Source: Spirochaetales bacterium (GTDB lineage Bacteria; Spirochaetota; Leptospiria; Leptospirales; Leptonemataceae). From it: a DNA stretch of 64,000 bases. The stretch covers positions 1 to 64,000 of the forward strand of contig JACKOY010000018.1 in the NCBI GenBank assembly GCA_024233935.1. The letters are read 5' to 3'. The translations under genes and the position numbers were made by a program. This document shows, in pieces, positions 41,661 through 50,271 of the stretch. Each line of letters begins with the position of its first letter. Within the stretch, counting starts at the first letter, position 1. Under the pieces are notes generated by a model, which did not search any database, was not told where the DNA came from, and saw nothing but the letters and a program-made list of their open reading frames with translations.

Positions 41661-43424
41661 ATGTCTGCCTCCACCCAGGCCACCGCTGATTCGTTCCGGG
41701 CGCGGATCCAGAAACTTTCTGAGCGCGCACGTAGCCACCCGTACTTCACCGCAAGTCTGATCTTTGTGCTACTGCTCTGGGCGGCCCTCGGTGCGTACTG
41801 GCTCTGGGGTCGCGACTTCCTGTTCGATAGCGAAGTCCAGGAGCTCACACAGCTTATTCCGGAAGAAGCCACATTCGCCATGGAGATTCGGGATCCCGCG
41901 GGATTTTTGACCCTCGCGCAGGAACTGGAGCCGGGGCCGGACGCGATTCGGGCCTGGAGTCAACTGGCGAATTCCCCGGCCTTTGGTGAAGTGCAAACAA
42001 TTGCCTACCTGCTCGAATTGAAGACCGGCGATCTATTCCCGGACCTCACAGCCCTTCAGGATCGGCCGGTCGCCTTTGCCATGTTCCCGGACGGCTCTTC
42101 GCTCGGTCTCATCCAGACGAGCCCTGCCTCCCGCTTGGGGGCGGCGCTGGCCGCGGCCTTTGCGGAACAAACCATTCACATGCCGGGTGAAGAAAGCTAC
42201 GACAGCCGTGCGGAGCCAACCCAAAACGATAGCTCTCCCGAGGAGTATGTCGTGCGGCCCGAAGACAGCCTGCCGGCGCTCATCGAAGAGCGCGAGGCGC
42301 TCCGCAATCTCGAGATCAGTCATTTTCGCATGGGTCAACACGACCTCTACATGGTTTTCTTTGGGGATGTGCTGTTTCTGGCCGATGAGCTGGAAACGCT
42401 GGTCTCCAGCTTACGACTGGCCGGATCCTCAACAACCTATTCCCTGGCCAACCAAACGGGCATGCCCGCCGCCCGAGAGCGGCTCAAGAGCGGCGGAGCG
42501 GCACTCGTATATCTGCGGCCAACTGCATCGTTTCCGGGAGCGTTTGTGCCTCTCGCAGGCGGCGACGAAGGACTGGCAATCGTACTCCGGGCCGAAGTCG
42601 GTGGGCAAAAGGAGCTTCTATTGGAAGGGAGCCTGCACGCAATCGGCACCCCCACTCGATATCCCGCAACAACCGGTTCCGTAGACTGGCCGGCCCGGCT
42701 GCCCGCAAACGAAGCGCTCACGGCCGCCATCTTCAGTCCGACTGTTTCGGGAAACCAGCTGCCCGACCTCTTTGCCCACGCCGGCGACAGCCTTGAGGAT
42801 TCCGCCGAATCGATCGAGGAACTGCTTGAGCTTGCCAACCTGAACCAGAACGTTCTGGGTCGCGAACCAGGCTTTGCGCTGGTGCTTCACGGTTTCGCTC
42901 CAGAGGGACTGTACCCGCGAATGACGTATGCGGCCAATGGAACCGACGCGAACGCGCCCTGGCAATTGACCGCGGCCCTTTTCGGAAACGGAGAAGCACG
43001 CGTCGCCAGTCTACATGGAATCGACTATCGAAGTCTGGCGCGTGCTGGCGAGCATCACTATGTCCCCGCCTGTGCCGCGATTGGCTCTGGTGCGTTCGCC
43101 GGACTGTATCTGATCTCCAGCGGCGAAGACGCCCTGCGGCCCACGATTGCAGGACTGACCGGACGGGCGCCGGTGCTCGCCGATATGTCCGACCAAATCC
43201 GCTCCGACGCGCCACTCCAGATCATCTTGAATGTGAGTGAAGTCCGCAGGAACCTGCGAAGGGTGCTTGAAATGACCGGACAGGAAAGTGGTCGCTTCAC
43301 GGTTACGACGGTGGACCGCGATCTGATGCCGCTCTTCGACTTGATGAAACACTATCGCTTGATTCACATTACCGCGGGCATTGCATCACCGGAGGCTTCG
43401 GGCCGGATTGATTTTCTCCGCTAA
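41661..43424 (+). CDS. membrane-anchored hypothetical protein, probably DUF2138 (YfaA-like)
   Basis: 587 residues with a single N-terminal membrane helix (TASLIFVLLLWAALGAYWLWG) and a large periplasmic domain. It contains FLFDSEVQELTQLIPEEATFAMEIRDPAGF, DRPVAFAMFPDGSSLGLI, DLYMVFFGDVLFLADELETL and ICAAVLV-like stretches that I associate with DUF2138, the family of E. coli YfaA, although I cannot align it here. The pairing with a DUF1175 gene 55 bases away on the other strand supports this, because the two belong to the same yfa/mag alpha-2-macroglobulin system. An upstream TTG at 41622 is in frame but less likely as a start. The role of the family is not known. Confidence 0.6.
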   Translation: MSASTQATADSFRARIQKLSERARSHPYFTASLIFVLLLWAALGAYWLWGRDFLFDSEVQELTQLIPEEATFAMEIRDPAGFLTLAQELEPGPDAIRAWSQLANSPAFGEVQTIAYLLELKTGDLFPDLTALQDRPVAFAMFPDGSSLGLIQTSPASRLGAALAAAFAEQTIHMPGEESYDSRAEPTQNDSSPEEYVVRPEDSLPALIEEREALRNLEISHFRMGQHDLYMVFFGDVLFLADELETLVSSLRLAGSSTTYSLANQTGMPAARERLKSGGAALVYLRPTASFPGAFVPLAGGDEGLAIVLRAEVGGQKELLLEGSLHAIGTPTRYPATTGSVDWPARLPANEALTAAIFSPTVSGNQLPDLFAHAGDSLEDSAESIEELLELANLNQNVLGREPGFALVLHGFAPEGLYPRMTYAANGTDANAPWQLTAALFGNGEARVASLHGIDYRSLARAGEHHYVPACAAIGSGAFAGLYLISSGEDALRPTIAGLTGRAPVLADMSDQIRSDAPLQIILNVSEVRRNLRRVLEMTGQESGRFTVTTVDRDLMPLFDLMKHYRLIHITAGIASPEASGRIDFLR

Positions 43425-43440
43425 CCAGGAAGGGATTCCC

Positions 43441-44022
43441 ATGCACTACGAACCCAAAACGATTTCCAGAAAAGTCTTTGTACGGCGCGCAGGGCAACTG
43501 GTACTGCTGGCAAGCGTACCCACCGGTTTGACGATGTGCGGTGGGGCCGAATTCGATCGCAAATTGCGCTTCCAGACGCTCGACCAGGCCCTGGACGAAC
43601 TCGACACTGCGTCCCGCGCGCCAGCCCTTGAGGTTCCCGGCAACTGGAATCTCTTTCAGGTGCTTTCGCATCTGGCCCAGAGCATCGAGTTTTCCGTGCA
43701 GGGCTTTCCGGAAGAGAAGTCAGCTCTATTCCAGGGCACCGTCGGCAGTCTGGCCTTCTCTTTCTTCGATAGCCGCGGCTATATGAATCACGGCCTGAAC
43801 GATGTCATTCCGGGCGCGCCCGAGCTGAACCCCGAAGGAAATCCGGAGCGCGGTTTCGCCCGCATCCGAAGCGCTATCGACCTGTTTCGGAATACGCCGG
43901 AAAACGAACTGAAGCCCCACTTCGCTTACGGCCAGCTCACCAAGGATCAGTACGAGCGTGCTCACGCATATCACGTCGCCAATCATTTCTCGGTGATCCG
44001 CTATCTGGATTCGACCGGCTGA
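43441..44022 (+). CDS. DUF1569 (DinB-like) exported protein
   Basis: A 193-residue protein starting MHYEPKTISRKVFVRRAGQLVLLASVPTGL, with an N-terminus resembling a Tat or lipoprotein signal; a Cys follows at LTMCGG. The rest is DUF1569: WNLFQVLSHLAQSIEFSVQGFPEEK, then LFQGTVGSLAFSFFDSRGYMNHGLNDVIPGAP, and HFAYGQLTKDQYERAHAYHVANHF. The histidines in these blocks make a DinB-like metal site plausible. The function is unknown. AGGAAGGG precedes the ATG, and the gene follows the DUF2138-like gene after 16 bases, probably as one unit. Its 3' end overlaps the convergent acyltransferase by 22 bases. Confidence 0.82.
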   Translation: MHYEPKTISRKVFVRRAGQLVLLASVPTGLTMCGGAEFDRKLRFQTLDQALDELDTASRAPALEVPGNWNLFQVLSHLAQSIEFSVQGFPEEKSALFQGTVGSLAFSFFDSRGYMNHGLNDVIPGAPELNPEGNPERGFARIRSAIDLFRNTPENELKPHFAYGQLTKDQYERAHAYHVANHFSVIRYLDSTG

Positions 44023-44744
44023 GCTTTCGGCGACGCGGACTTTCCGCTCCGGGCCTCCATCAGGCGGGTCTTACAATCTTGCACGAGCGCTTGCATCGCA
44101 CGTTCTACTTCGACCCGCTTTGCTTCGAACTCGGCTTCGGACATGCGCCTCGGAACTTGAATGGGCGCCCCCCAGCCGTAAACCAGCGTGCAGAAAAACT
44201 TTGGAATCTTGACCCGGTCCCAGGCCTTCTCAAAGCGCCAGGCCGGCTCGCACTCGTAATGAATCGGGATGATCGGCAGGCCGGTAAGTTGAGCGCAGGC
44301 AACGACACCGCCCTGAAGCTTGAGCGCCGGACCCCGCGGCCCATCGGGAACAAACGTAACCGCAGAGCCCTTCTTGGCCGTACTGATGATTTCTTTGAGG
44401 GCCCGGCGGCCGAACTTGCTGGTGCTGCCCCGAATCGCATGGTTTCCGGTTCGCTCCAGAAGTCGGTCAATAAACTCCCCGTCCTTCGAAGCGGATGCCA
44501 TGGCAAAGATACGCCGACGCCGATGGTAATGGATGCTGAAAAGCACACTCTCGTGCCAGACCGAGTAGATAAAGGACTCGCCGCGCTCCCGATAGGGTTC
44601 TACATGTTCCCGGCCAATCTCGATTTTGCGAATGGTCCAGCCCAATATCCGCATGATCCAATCGACCAGAAACGGAACAAACCAATACCGGAGCCGGTCC
44701 TTCCAGGTCGGCTTCCAATCAACCTGCTGATAACGTTCGCTCAA
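44001..44744 (-). CDS. DUF374 lysophospholipid acyltransferase family protein
   Basis: A 247-residue member of DUF374, related to LpxL/PlsC acyltransferases, thought to acylate a lipid or lipid A precursor at the inner membrane. Characteristic blocks are IYSVWHESVLFSIHYH, MASASKDGEFIDRLLERTG, RGSTSKFGRRALKEI and FVPDGPRGP. The His in WHE and the Asp in PDGPRGP are the likely catalytic and phosphate-binding residues. Translation begins at TTG (44742-44744), whose last two bases overlap the TGA of prfB, with GGGGGA upstream. It ends the minus-strand unit that starts with the EEP gene. Confidence 0.85.
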   Translation of the reverse strand: MSERYQQVDWKPTWKDRLRYWFVPFLVDWIMRILGWTIRKIEIGREHVEPYRERGESFIYSVWHESVLFSIHYHRRRRIFAMASASKDGEFIDRLLERTGNHAIRGSTSKFGRRALKEIISTAKKGSAVTFVPDGPRGPALKLQGGVVACAQLTGLPIIPIHYECEPAWRFEKAWDRVKIPKFFCTLVYGWGAPIQVPRRMSEAEFEAKRVEVERAMQALVQDCKTRLMEARSGKSASPKAQPVESR

Positions 44745-45895
44745 GCGTCCCCCACTTTCTGCGAACGTCGGGCATCGGCCCCGGCGATGGACTTCAAGTA
44801 AGCCTCGATAAACGGATCCAGATCGCCATCCATCACTCCGTCCACGTTGGAAGTTTCGTATTGAGTGCGTAGATCCTTAACCATCTTGTACGGATGGAAC
44901 ACGTACGATCGAATCTGGTTGCCCCAGGCCGCGTCCTTTTTCTCGCCCGACCGGCTTTCAATGTCCTGCTCTATCTTTTCTTTTTCCAGTTCGTGCAGGC
45001 GCGCCTTAAGCATCTTCATCGCCATCGATCGGTTCTTGTGCTGGGACCGTTCATTCTGACATTGCACAACGATTCCCGTGGGAATGTGCGTGATACGGAT
45101 CGCGGAGTCCGTCTTGTTGATGTGCTGCCCGCCGGCGCCACTCGCCCGGTAGGTATCGACGCGCAGGTCCTTCTCGTCGATGTCCACTTCCACCGCGTCA
45201 TCGATATCGGGCATCACATGCACAGCCGCAAACGAGGTGTGTCGGCGCTTGTTAGAATCAAAGGGGCTGATCCGCACCAGCCGATGAATTCCATTCTCGG
45301 ACTTCAAATAACCATAAGCGGAGGGCCCCTTCACGAGTAGCGAGGCGCTCTTGATGCCCGCTTCCTCGCCCGGCTGTAAATCCAGAGTTTCCAGGGTAAA
45401 TTCCCGATCGTCGGTCCAGCGCGTGTACATGCGCAGCAGCATTTCCGCCCAATCCTGACTTTCGGTTCCCCCCGCGCCTGAAGAGATGGTAATGATGGCG
45501 TTGGCCGGATCGTCCTCGCCCATCAGGGCCTCGGACAGCAGGAGGTCTTCGAGCCGTTGCTCCAGCCGGTCGAAATCGGTCTCAATCGACTCTATCGCTG
45601 CCTTCGGATCACCCATTTCTTCCATAGTAAGATCAATGAGATCGGGAAAGTCGGTCAGATCCGAGCGCAGGCTCTGCCAGGGTACCAGCTGCTTTTCCAT
45701 GGCAGATTTCTTCGTGGAGAGTTCCCGGGCGCGCTCCGGATCGTCCCAAAAACGCGGGTCTTCCATGTCCGCGGCCAGGTCAGCCAGCTGGTGCAGCTGA
45801 CCGTCGATCTGACGGCTTTGCCATCGACGATCGAACTCGGCCTGCAACTCTCGAGTAGCCTTCAGGGCTTCTTCTTTGTTCCGAAAATCGGCCAC
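44741..45895 (-). CDS. prfB: peptide chain release factor 2, without programmed frameshift
   Basis: Recognises UAA and UGA stop codons and releases the finished peptide. The stop-codon reading tripeptide Ser-Pro-Phe is in RISPFDSNKRRHTSF and the catalytic GGQ in SGAGGQHINKTDSA, with HIPTGIVVQCQNERSQHKNR following. The start used is GTG at 45895 with AGGAAAGC upstream (384 residues); a TTG at 45958 is in frame but adds 21 odd residues. In most bacteria an in-frame TGA with a +1 shift lies near codon 25; here the reading frame runs straight through that region (DGQLHQLADLAADMEDPRFWDD) with no stop. It is coupled to the acyltransferase by a TTGA overlap. Confidence 0.95.
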   Translation of the reverse strand: MADFRNKEEALKATRELQAEFDRRWQSRQIDGQLHQLADLAADMEDPRFWDDPERARELSTKKSAMEKQLVPWQSLRSDLTDFPDLIDLTMEEMGDPKAAIESIETDFDRLEQRLEDLLLSEALMGEDDPANAIITISSGAGGTESQDWAEMLLRMYTRWTDDREFTLETLDLQPGEEAGIKSASLLVKGPSAYGYLKSENGIHRLVRISPFDSNKRRHTSFAAVHVMPDIDDAVEVDIDEKDLRVDTYRASGAGGQHINKTDSAIRITHIPTGIVVQCQNERSQHKNRSMAMKMLKARLHELEKEKIEQDIESRSGEKKDAAWGNQIRSYVFHPYKMVKDLRTQYETSNVDGVMDGDLDPFIEAYLKSIAGADARRSQKVGDA

Positions 45896-45944
45896 AATCC
45901 AGCGTCGCTTTCCTGCCTGCCCCGGCAAGCAATGTACTACCAGG

Positions 45945-46670
45945 TTAGCGTTCTTCAAACAGGAGCGCCGCCCCTACCAGACCGGCGGCAGGCGCTACAA
46001 AAGGACCCGCGAGGGGCAAAAGGAGCGCAAGAAGGAAGGCCAGACCGATTCCCACGATCTCCCATCGGTATCTCCGGATCAGCAATCGTCGCTCGGCCCG
46101 GGCCGGGGCCGCCTTCTCAAAAACCGGATCAAAGCTGCCGCGGCCCAAACTGTACCCCTGCCAGAGTATGTTGATCGGAACCTCCAGGGGGCCGGTACAT
46201 AAGCCCAGCACCAAAACCAGGAGGCCAGCAAGTCCCATCTGAACGGCTGCAAAGGCTCCCCGCATTGCGTTTTGAATTTCCACCCCGGCGCGAAGCTGGA
46301 CGACCTCGCCGCGTGTTCGCTGCTCCACCGCTTCCAGGAGTGGACCCAGGAAAGGCAGGATAGCAAGCCCCGCGATGGTCCGGTAAAGGGCGATGGAAAG
46401 AAGAAGCGCAAAAGCCGCCAGTAAGACACGGGCGAGGGTGAGGGCCCACCAGGAACGCAGCAAATCCGCACCCGGCAGACCCTGATCCAGGAGCAATTCC
46501 CAGGCGCCGTCCAAAAGCAGGTAGGTGACAAAGGCAAGGCCGGTGCCGATAGCCGCGCTCAACAACCCCGGGCCGACCGCGTAGCCCCACAGTCCCTCAC
46601 GGTGTAAAAAACCGAGCCCACGAAAGAAGAAGCGAAACCCCTTCGCCGAGCGCCGGACCGCGCCAATCAC
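45945..46670 (-). CDS. EI24-domain membrane protein (CysZ-like)
   Basis: A 241-residue membrane protein of the EI24 family, to which the sulfate permease CysZ belongs. It shows FRFFFRGLGFLHREGLWGYAVGPGLLS at the start, about four long hydrophobic segments, the conserved PFLGPLLEAVEQRTRG and EVPINILWQGYSLGRGSFDPVFEKA. The GTG start (46668-46670) overlaps the TGA of the preceding EEP gene by four bases (GTGA), so translation is coupled. With sulfur genes nearby a sulfate role is tempting, but the family has other members, and its neighbours (EEP, prfB) say nothing on transport. Confidence 0.78.
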   Translation of the reverse strand: MIGAVRRSAKGFRFFFRGLGFLHREGLWGYAVGPGLLSAAIGTGLAFVTYLLLDGAWELLLDQGLPGADLLRSWWALTLARVLLAAFALLLSIALYRTIAGLAILPFLGPLLEAVEQRTRGEVVQLRAGVEIQNAMRGAFAAVQMGLAGLLVLVLGLCTGPLEVPINILWQGYSLGRGSFDPVFEKAAPARAERRLLIRRYRWEIVGIGLAFLLALLLPLAGPFVAPAAGLVGAALLFEER

Positions 46671-47764
46671 TGCGGTAACTGAAACGATGCAAATAGCGGC
46701 ATGTGATCGGAAATTTCGAGCGCGTGGCCCGTGTTCCAGACCCGATAGTTTACGAAGCGCAATCGTTCTGAATAAAATATGTAGTCGATGGTCCGGTCCG
46801 GACCCGTCACGACCGGATTGTTGCTGAAATGCGTGAAAAACTGCGCGCGATTCGGACCCGTCAATTGTTCACGGGTTGCCGTCGACTGAAAGCGATCGAA
46901 CAGATAACCGATTTCCGAATCGACGTTGTAATAGCTGCGGGCCTCTTCCGGGATTTCCACGTCGGGTGGCAGGAGGTTGAAGTCGCCGCCAATAAACCAG
47001 GGCCGCTCCTCTTCGTTCAGGGCGGTCAGCCGATCCGCAACGGCCTTCACCTGCAGCTCCATTGTATTGGTTCCCTGAGCAAATGCATCGAGGTGTGTGT
47101 TCAGGGCAATCAGCGGCGCCTGGCCACCCGCAATCGGCATTTCCACTTCCAGGATCGCGCGTTTCAGTCCCAACTCCTGCGCGATCCACATGGACGGGAT
47201 CAACGGAAGCTGATAGCGGGTAGCTTCAGTCATGCGGTAGCGGCTGATGGTTCCCAACAACATGTCGGCTCGACCCCACACCTCCGGTTGCGGAACAAAA
47301 GCGCTCTTCCAGTAGTAACTCTCGGCATAGCAACTGTATTCGTCGGGGATGCGTTGCAGCAATTCCTGCATCTGATTAACGTAGTGCGACGTGACACTGT
47401 TCTTGCCCATCTCCTGGAGCAGCACGATGTCGGGGCGTTCCCGTTCGATGATGGCCGCCACCTCGTCAAGGGTCCAGAACACGTGCTCTCGGGTGGGGCG
47501 TGTATCGGGGCCCGAGCCGTCGGGAATGTCGTACCAGAATACGTAGTTCTTGCTGGCCATGTACTGGATATTCCAGTTCAGAATACGCACGACCTGGCCG
47601 GGCTGGAGCTCCGGGGCGTCGGCGGGGCAGGTCACCTCCTCGGATTGAACGTCGTCAGGGTGATAGGCCGCCGCGTAAACGGCTCCTAAAAGCAAAATCA
47701 CAATCAGCGCGAGTGCGGCGACTGTGCCGACGACGATGCGCAGGAAACGAGAACGCTTTTTCAT
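46667..47764 (-). CDS. endonuclease/exonuclease/phosphatase (EEP) superfamily protein with membrane anchor
   Basis: 365 residues with one N-terminal membrane helix (RIVVGTVAALALIVILLLGAVYAA) and an EEP catalytic domain that should face the periplasm. Diagnostic motifs in order are ILNWNIQYM, IVLLQEMG (catalytic Glu), LNTHLDAFA, WFIGGDFN (Asp-Asn), PDRTIDYIFYS and SDHMPLFA (Asp-His). The family includes DNase I-like nucleases and sphingomyelinase- or inositol-phosphate-type phosphatases; an exported form more likely acts on lipids or extracellular DNA. GGGGGAA precedes the ATG. It leads the unit EEP-EI24-prfB-DUF374. Confidence 0.87.
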   Translation of the reverse strand: MKKRSRFLRIVVGTVAALALIVILLLGAVYAAAYHPDDVQSEEVTCPADAPELQPGQVVRILNWNIQYMASKNYVFWYDIPDGSGPDTRPTREHVFWTLDEVAAIIERERPDIVLLQEMGKNSVTSHYVNQMQELLQRIPDEYSCYAESYYWKSAFVPQPEVWGRADMLLGTISRYRMTEATRYQLPLIPSMWIAQELGLKRAILEVEMPIAGGQAPLIALNTHLDAFAQGTNTMELQVKAVADRLTALNEEERPWFIGGDFNLLPPDVEIPEEARSYYNVDSEIGYLFDRFQSTATREQLTGPNRAQFFTHFSNNPVVTGPDRTIDYIFYSERLRFVNYRVWNTGHALEISDHMPLFASFQLPQ

Positions 47765-47844
47765 GATTCCCCCGGAAACAGAATGTCCAGGGTGTTAGCG
47801 TCGGGCGCAAAGGGTAAACTAAAAAAATGAAGGCTGACACCCGA

Positions 47845-48717
47845 TCAGGTTCGGGCAAGCGCGGGAAACTGAAAGTCACCACTCAGGGGAAGGGTGCCAC
47901 GAACGTAAAGGTCGGAGGGTGGATGGAGCGATCGGGCCTCGTATTCCACGCCCAGTTTCTCGGGCGTGAACTCAAACACAAGTTCACGAACCTCCGGTGG
48001 GAAAAGATCATCTTCGATGCGCGCAAACGTTCCCGGATCCCCGGAAAGAAAATCGTGTACGATGGCGCGGTCTCCCTCCCGGCTCATGGCAATGATCGAA
48101 CCGCTCGGCTGATGCAAAACCAAGGCCGTCGGAACGACATAAAGGGCGTGCCACAACAGAATGGGGGCGTAGTCCAGCACACCGAAACGCTCAGTCACGG
48201 GTGCCCTTCTGTGGGCGAGGGAGCGGAGAGTCTCAAAGTCGTTCCCGTCGGCCAGCCTCAGGTTGCGCAGAGCATTGCATCCTGAATCCCGCCGATCTGT
48301 TCGATAACGCACGAACTCCTTCTCGACCACCCGCCGGAATCCGAACCGGGGATAGAACTCGTGCACCGTGTCGTTGCCGTACAGAAAGACGAGGTCATCG
48401 GGCCGGGCCTCAGCAAGCACGGACTCCAGAAGGCGCCTCGAGAAACCGCGACCACGAAATTCCGGTCGCGTGCCGACCGTCGCCACTTGCAGAGCCGATT
48501 GCACACGGCCATCTACCAGCACCCGCAAGCGTGAGCTGGCGGCGGTCGCCAGGACCGAACCCGCATCGTCAACAATGGCTTTGGGGCGGTAGGAATCGGG
48601 CCAGCAGCCGCGCTCGTACCACTCGCGAAACGACAAACCTTCGAAGACTGCCGGAACAAAATCGAAGAATGCCTCTCGTAGCGCCGCATCTTCACGAATG
48701 CCGCAAACCAAACGCAT
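47845..48717 (-). CDS. GNAT-family N-acetyltransferase, two-part
   Basis: A 290-residue protein whose first half is a GNAT domain: YRPKAIVDDAGSVLATAASSRLRVLV, then ALQVATVGTRPEFRGRGFSRRLLESVL with the acetyl-CoA loop R-x-x-G-x-G/F (RGRGFS) and LFLYGND-type VFLYGNDTVHEFYPRFGF. The second half is a different alpha/beta domain with RIEDDLFPPEVRELVFEFTPEKL. This double arrangement resembles Eis-type or thermophilic GNAT pairs. The acceptor amine is unknown. It starts at ATG (48715-48717) and ends 80 bases before the EEP gene. No operon partner is clear. Confidence 0.83.
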   Translation of the reverse strand: MRLVCGIREDAALREAFFDFVPAVFEGLSFREWYERGCWPDSYRPKAIVDDAGSVLATAASSRLRVLVDGRVQSALQVATVGTRPEFRGRGFSRRLLESVLAEARPDDLVFLYGNDTVHEFYPRFGFRRVVEKEFVRYRTDRRDSGCNALRNLRLADGNDFETLRSLAHRRAPVTERFGVLDYAPILLWHALYVVPTALVLHQPSGSIIAMSREGDRAIVHDFLSGDPGTFARIEDDLFPPEVRELVFEFTPEKLGVEYEARSLHPPSDLYVRGTLPLSGDFQFPALART

Positions 48718-48819
48718 GGTTGAACTTCAAAACTCCCGGCGTGTTGGCAAGTCTATTGAGCCCTGATCCTCAAGGTCGATGCGGCCATCAACCTCACCAA
48801 CGGTGCCGTTCCAAAAGGA

Positions 48820-50193
48820 CTAAAGCGCCGGCCCGCCGCCAAAATCAACACACAGGAGTGTAACGTCGTCGCTGACTTCGGCCTCGCCTCGAAAGGCATC
48901 GAGATCTTGCACGATCTGCTGTACGAACCTCTGGCCATCAAGCTCCGCGCCGGCCTGTACAGCTTTCGCAAGCCGCTTTTCAGCATAATAACAGCCATCG
49001 ACCGACCGGGTTTCCGCCAGGCCATCGGTGTAAAGGAGCAATCGATCCCCCGATACCAGATCCAGCTCCTGGGTCTCAAAATGCACGTCTTCGCGCATCC
49101 CCAAAAAGAATCCACCGGCCGCCCGCAGTTCGGACGCCTGACCGCGGCGACAGTGATAGGGCGGCGGATGTCCGGCGAGCGAGAAAGAAAGTCGGGAGCG
49201 TTCCGTGTCTATGCAGCACACGCAGGCAGTCACATAGTGCGTAGAATCGCCGATCAGTTCGTTCAGGTCCCGATTCATCAGCTCCAGAATATCCCCCGGC
49301 ATCCGACCGGGACCCGCATGCTGCCGGAAGGTGCCACGCGCCATGGACGCAACCAGCGCGGCAGACACACCGTGTCCCGAGACGTCGGCCACGACCAGGG
49401 TTATGCGATCGCCGTCCGCGTTGATTGCGTCAAAGAAATCTCCCCCCACGGTCTCCAGAGGCGTATAATGGCTGCTGATGAAAACCCGGGGATGGGGGCT
49501 CTTCAGGGTCGGAACCATGCTCTGCTGCACCCGACGGGCAACGTCCAGCTCCCGCAGCATCAGTTTGTTCTTTTCCTTTAACTGAGCGTTGGCAGCATTC
49601 AAGTCCCGTGTTCCGCGTCGGGAATTGACCAGAAGGCGTGAAACACGATCGTTGAGCGTACGCACATGCTCCGAGGTTCGCATGAGCCAGATGAAGAACA
49701 CGAAGCAGGAAACCAGAAAGATCGCGCGTCCCGGTAAGGAACCTTCGCCCATTGTCGCATAGATACTGATGCTCGTGGCTGTGTAGGTGGCCGCGAACAC
49801 AAGCATCCAGCCCAGCCAGAAGCGTCGGCCTACTACGCCCAGAACCGGAAGGCCTGCGGCGAGGGCGGCGATGGCCAGGGCAAAGGAATAGCGCGGAATA
49901 CGCGCCGCATAGTATCCATAAAAGACGGCAACCGGCGATGCCAGCAGTAGAAGTTGGTTTGCCCAGCGCGTCAGCAACCATCTTCCTTCGATGAGGCGAT
50001 CGATGCCTGCGATCAAAAAAAAGAAATGGTAAAGGACGTAAGCAAGAACGTGCCAGGCGACGATACGATCGGCCACCTCCCGGTCGAAACTCACTATGCC
50101 GATGATGATCGCGGTTACGAAAAGCGGCCCCTGAATGTAGGCCGCCGTGAGGGGATGTCCGACAATGTGTTTTGCGCGCTCGCCGAGTTTCAA
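48820..50193 (-). CDS. membrane-bound RsbU/SpoIIE-type PP2C serine phosphatase
   Basis: A 457-residue protein with six or seven N-terminal membrane helices (7TM-like, to about residue 185), a coiled-coil linker (RDLNAANAQLKEKNKLMLRELDVARRVQQSMVP) and a PP2C-type domain at about 225-457. The metal-binding acidic residues are in GGDFFDA, VADVSGHGVSAAL, LLLYTDGLAE and SDDVTLLCVD. Such enzymes dephosphorylate STAS antagonists and so switch on partner sigma factors. The STAS protein at 11.4 kb is a possible, unproven target. The start is TTG at 50191-50193 with GGAG a few bases before it. Confidence 0.88.
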   Translation of the reverse strand: MKLGERAKHIVGHPLTAAYIQGPLFVTAIIIGIVSFDREVADRIVAWHVLAYVLYHFFFLIAGIDRLIEGRWLLTRWANQLLLLASPVAVFYGYYAARIPRYSFALAIAALAAGLPVLGVVGRRFWLGWMLVFAATYTATSISIYATMGEGSLPGRAIFLVSCFVFFIWLMRTSEHVRTLNDRVSRLLVNSRRGTRDLNAANAQLKEKNKLMLRELDVARRVQQSMVPTLKSPHPRVFISSHYTPLETVGGDFFDAINADGDRITLVVADVSGHGVSAALVASMARGTFRQHAGPGRMPGDILELMNRDLNELIGDSTHYVTACVCCIDTERSRLSFSLAGHPPPYHCRRGQASELRAAGGFFLGMREDVHFETQELDLVSGDRLLLYTDGLAETRSVDGCYYAEKRLAKAVQAGAELDGQRFVQQIVQDLDAFRGEAEVSDDVTLLCVDFGGGPAL

Positions 50194-50271
50194 AAGACAA
50201 CTCCGGGACGCAGCGGTCGCGACCCTGCTTCTATAAGACGAATCGTCATCGACGCCGCCCGCCTGCGGCCC

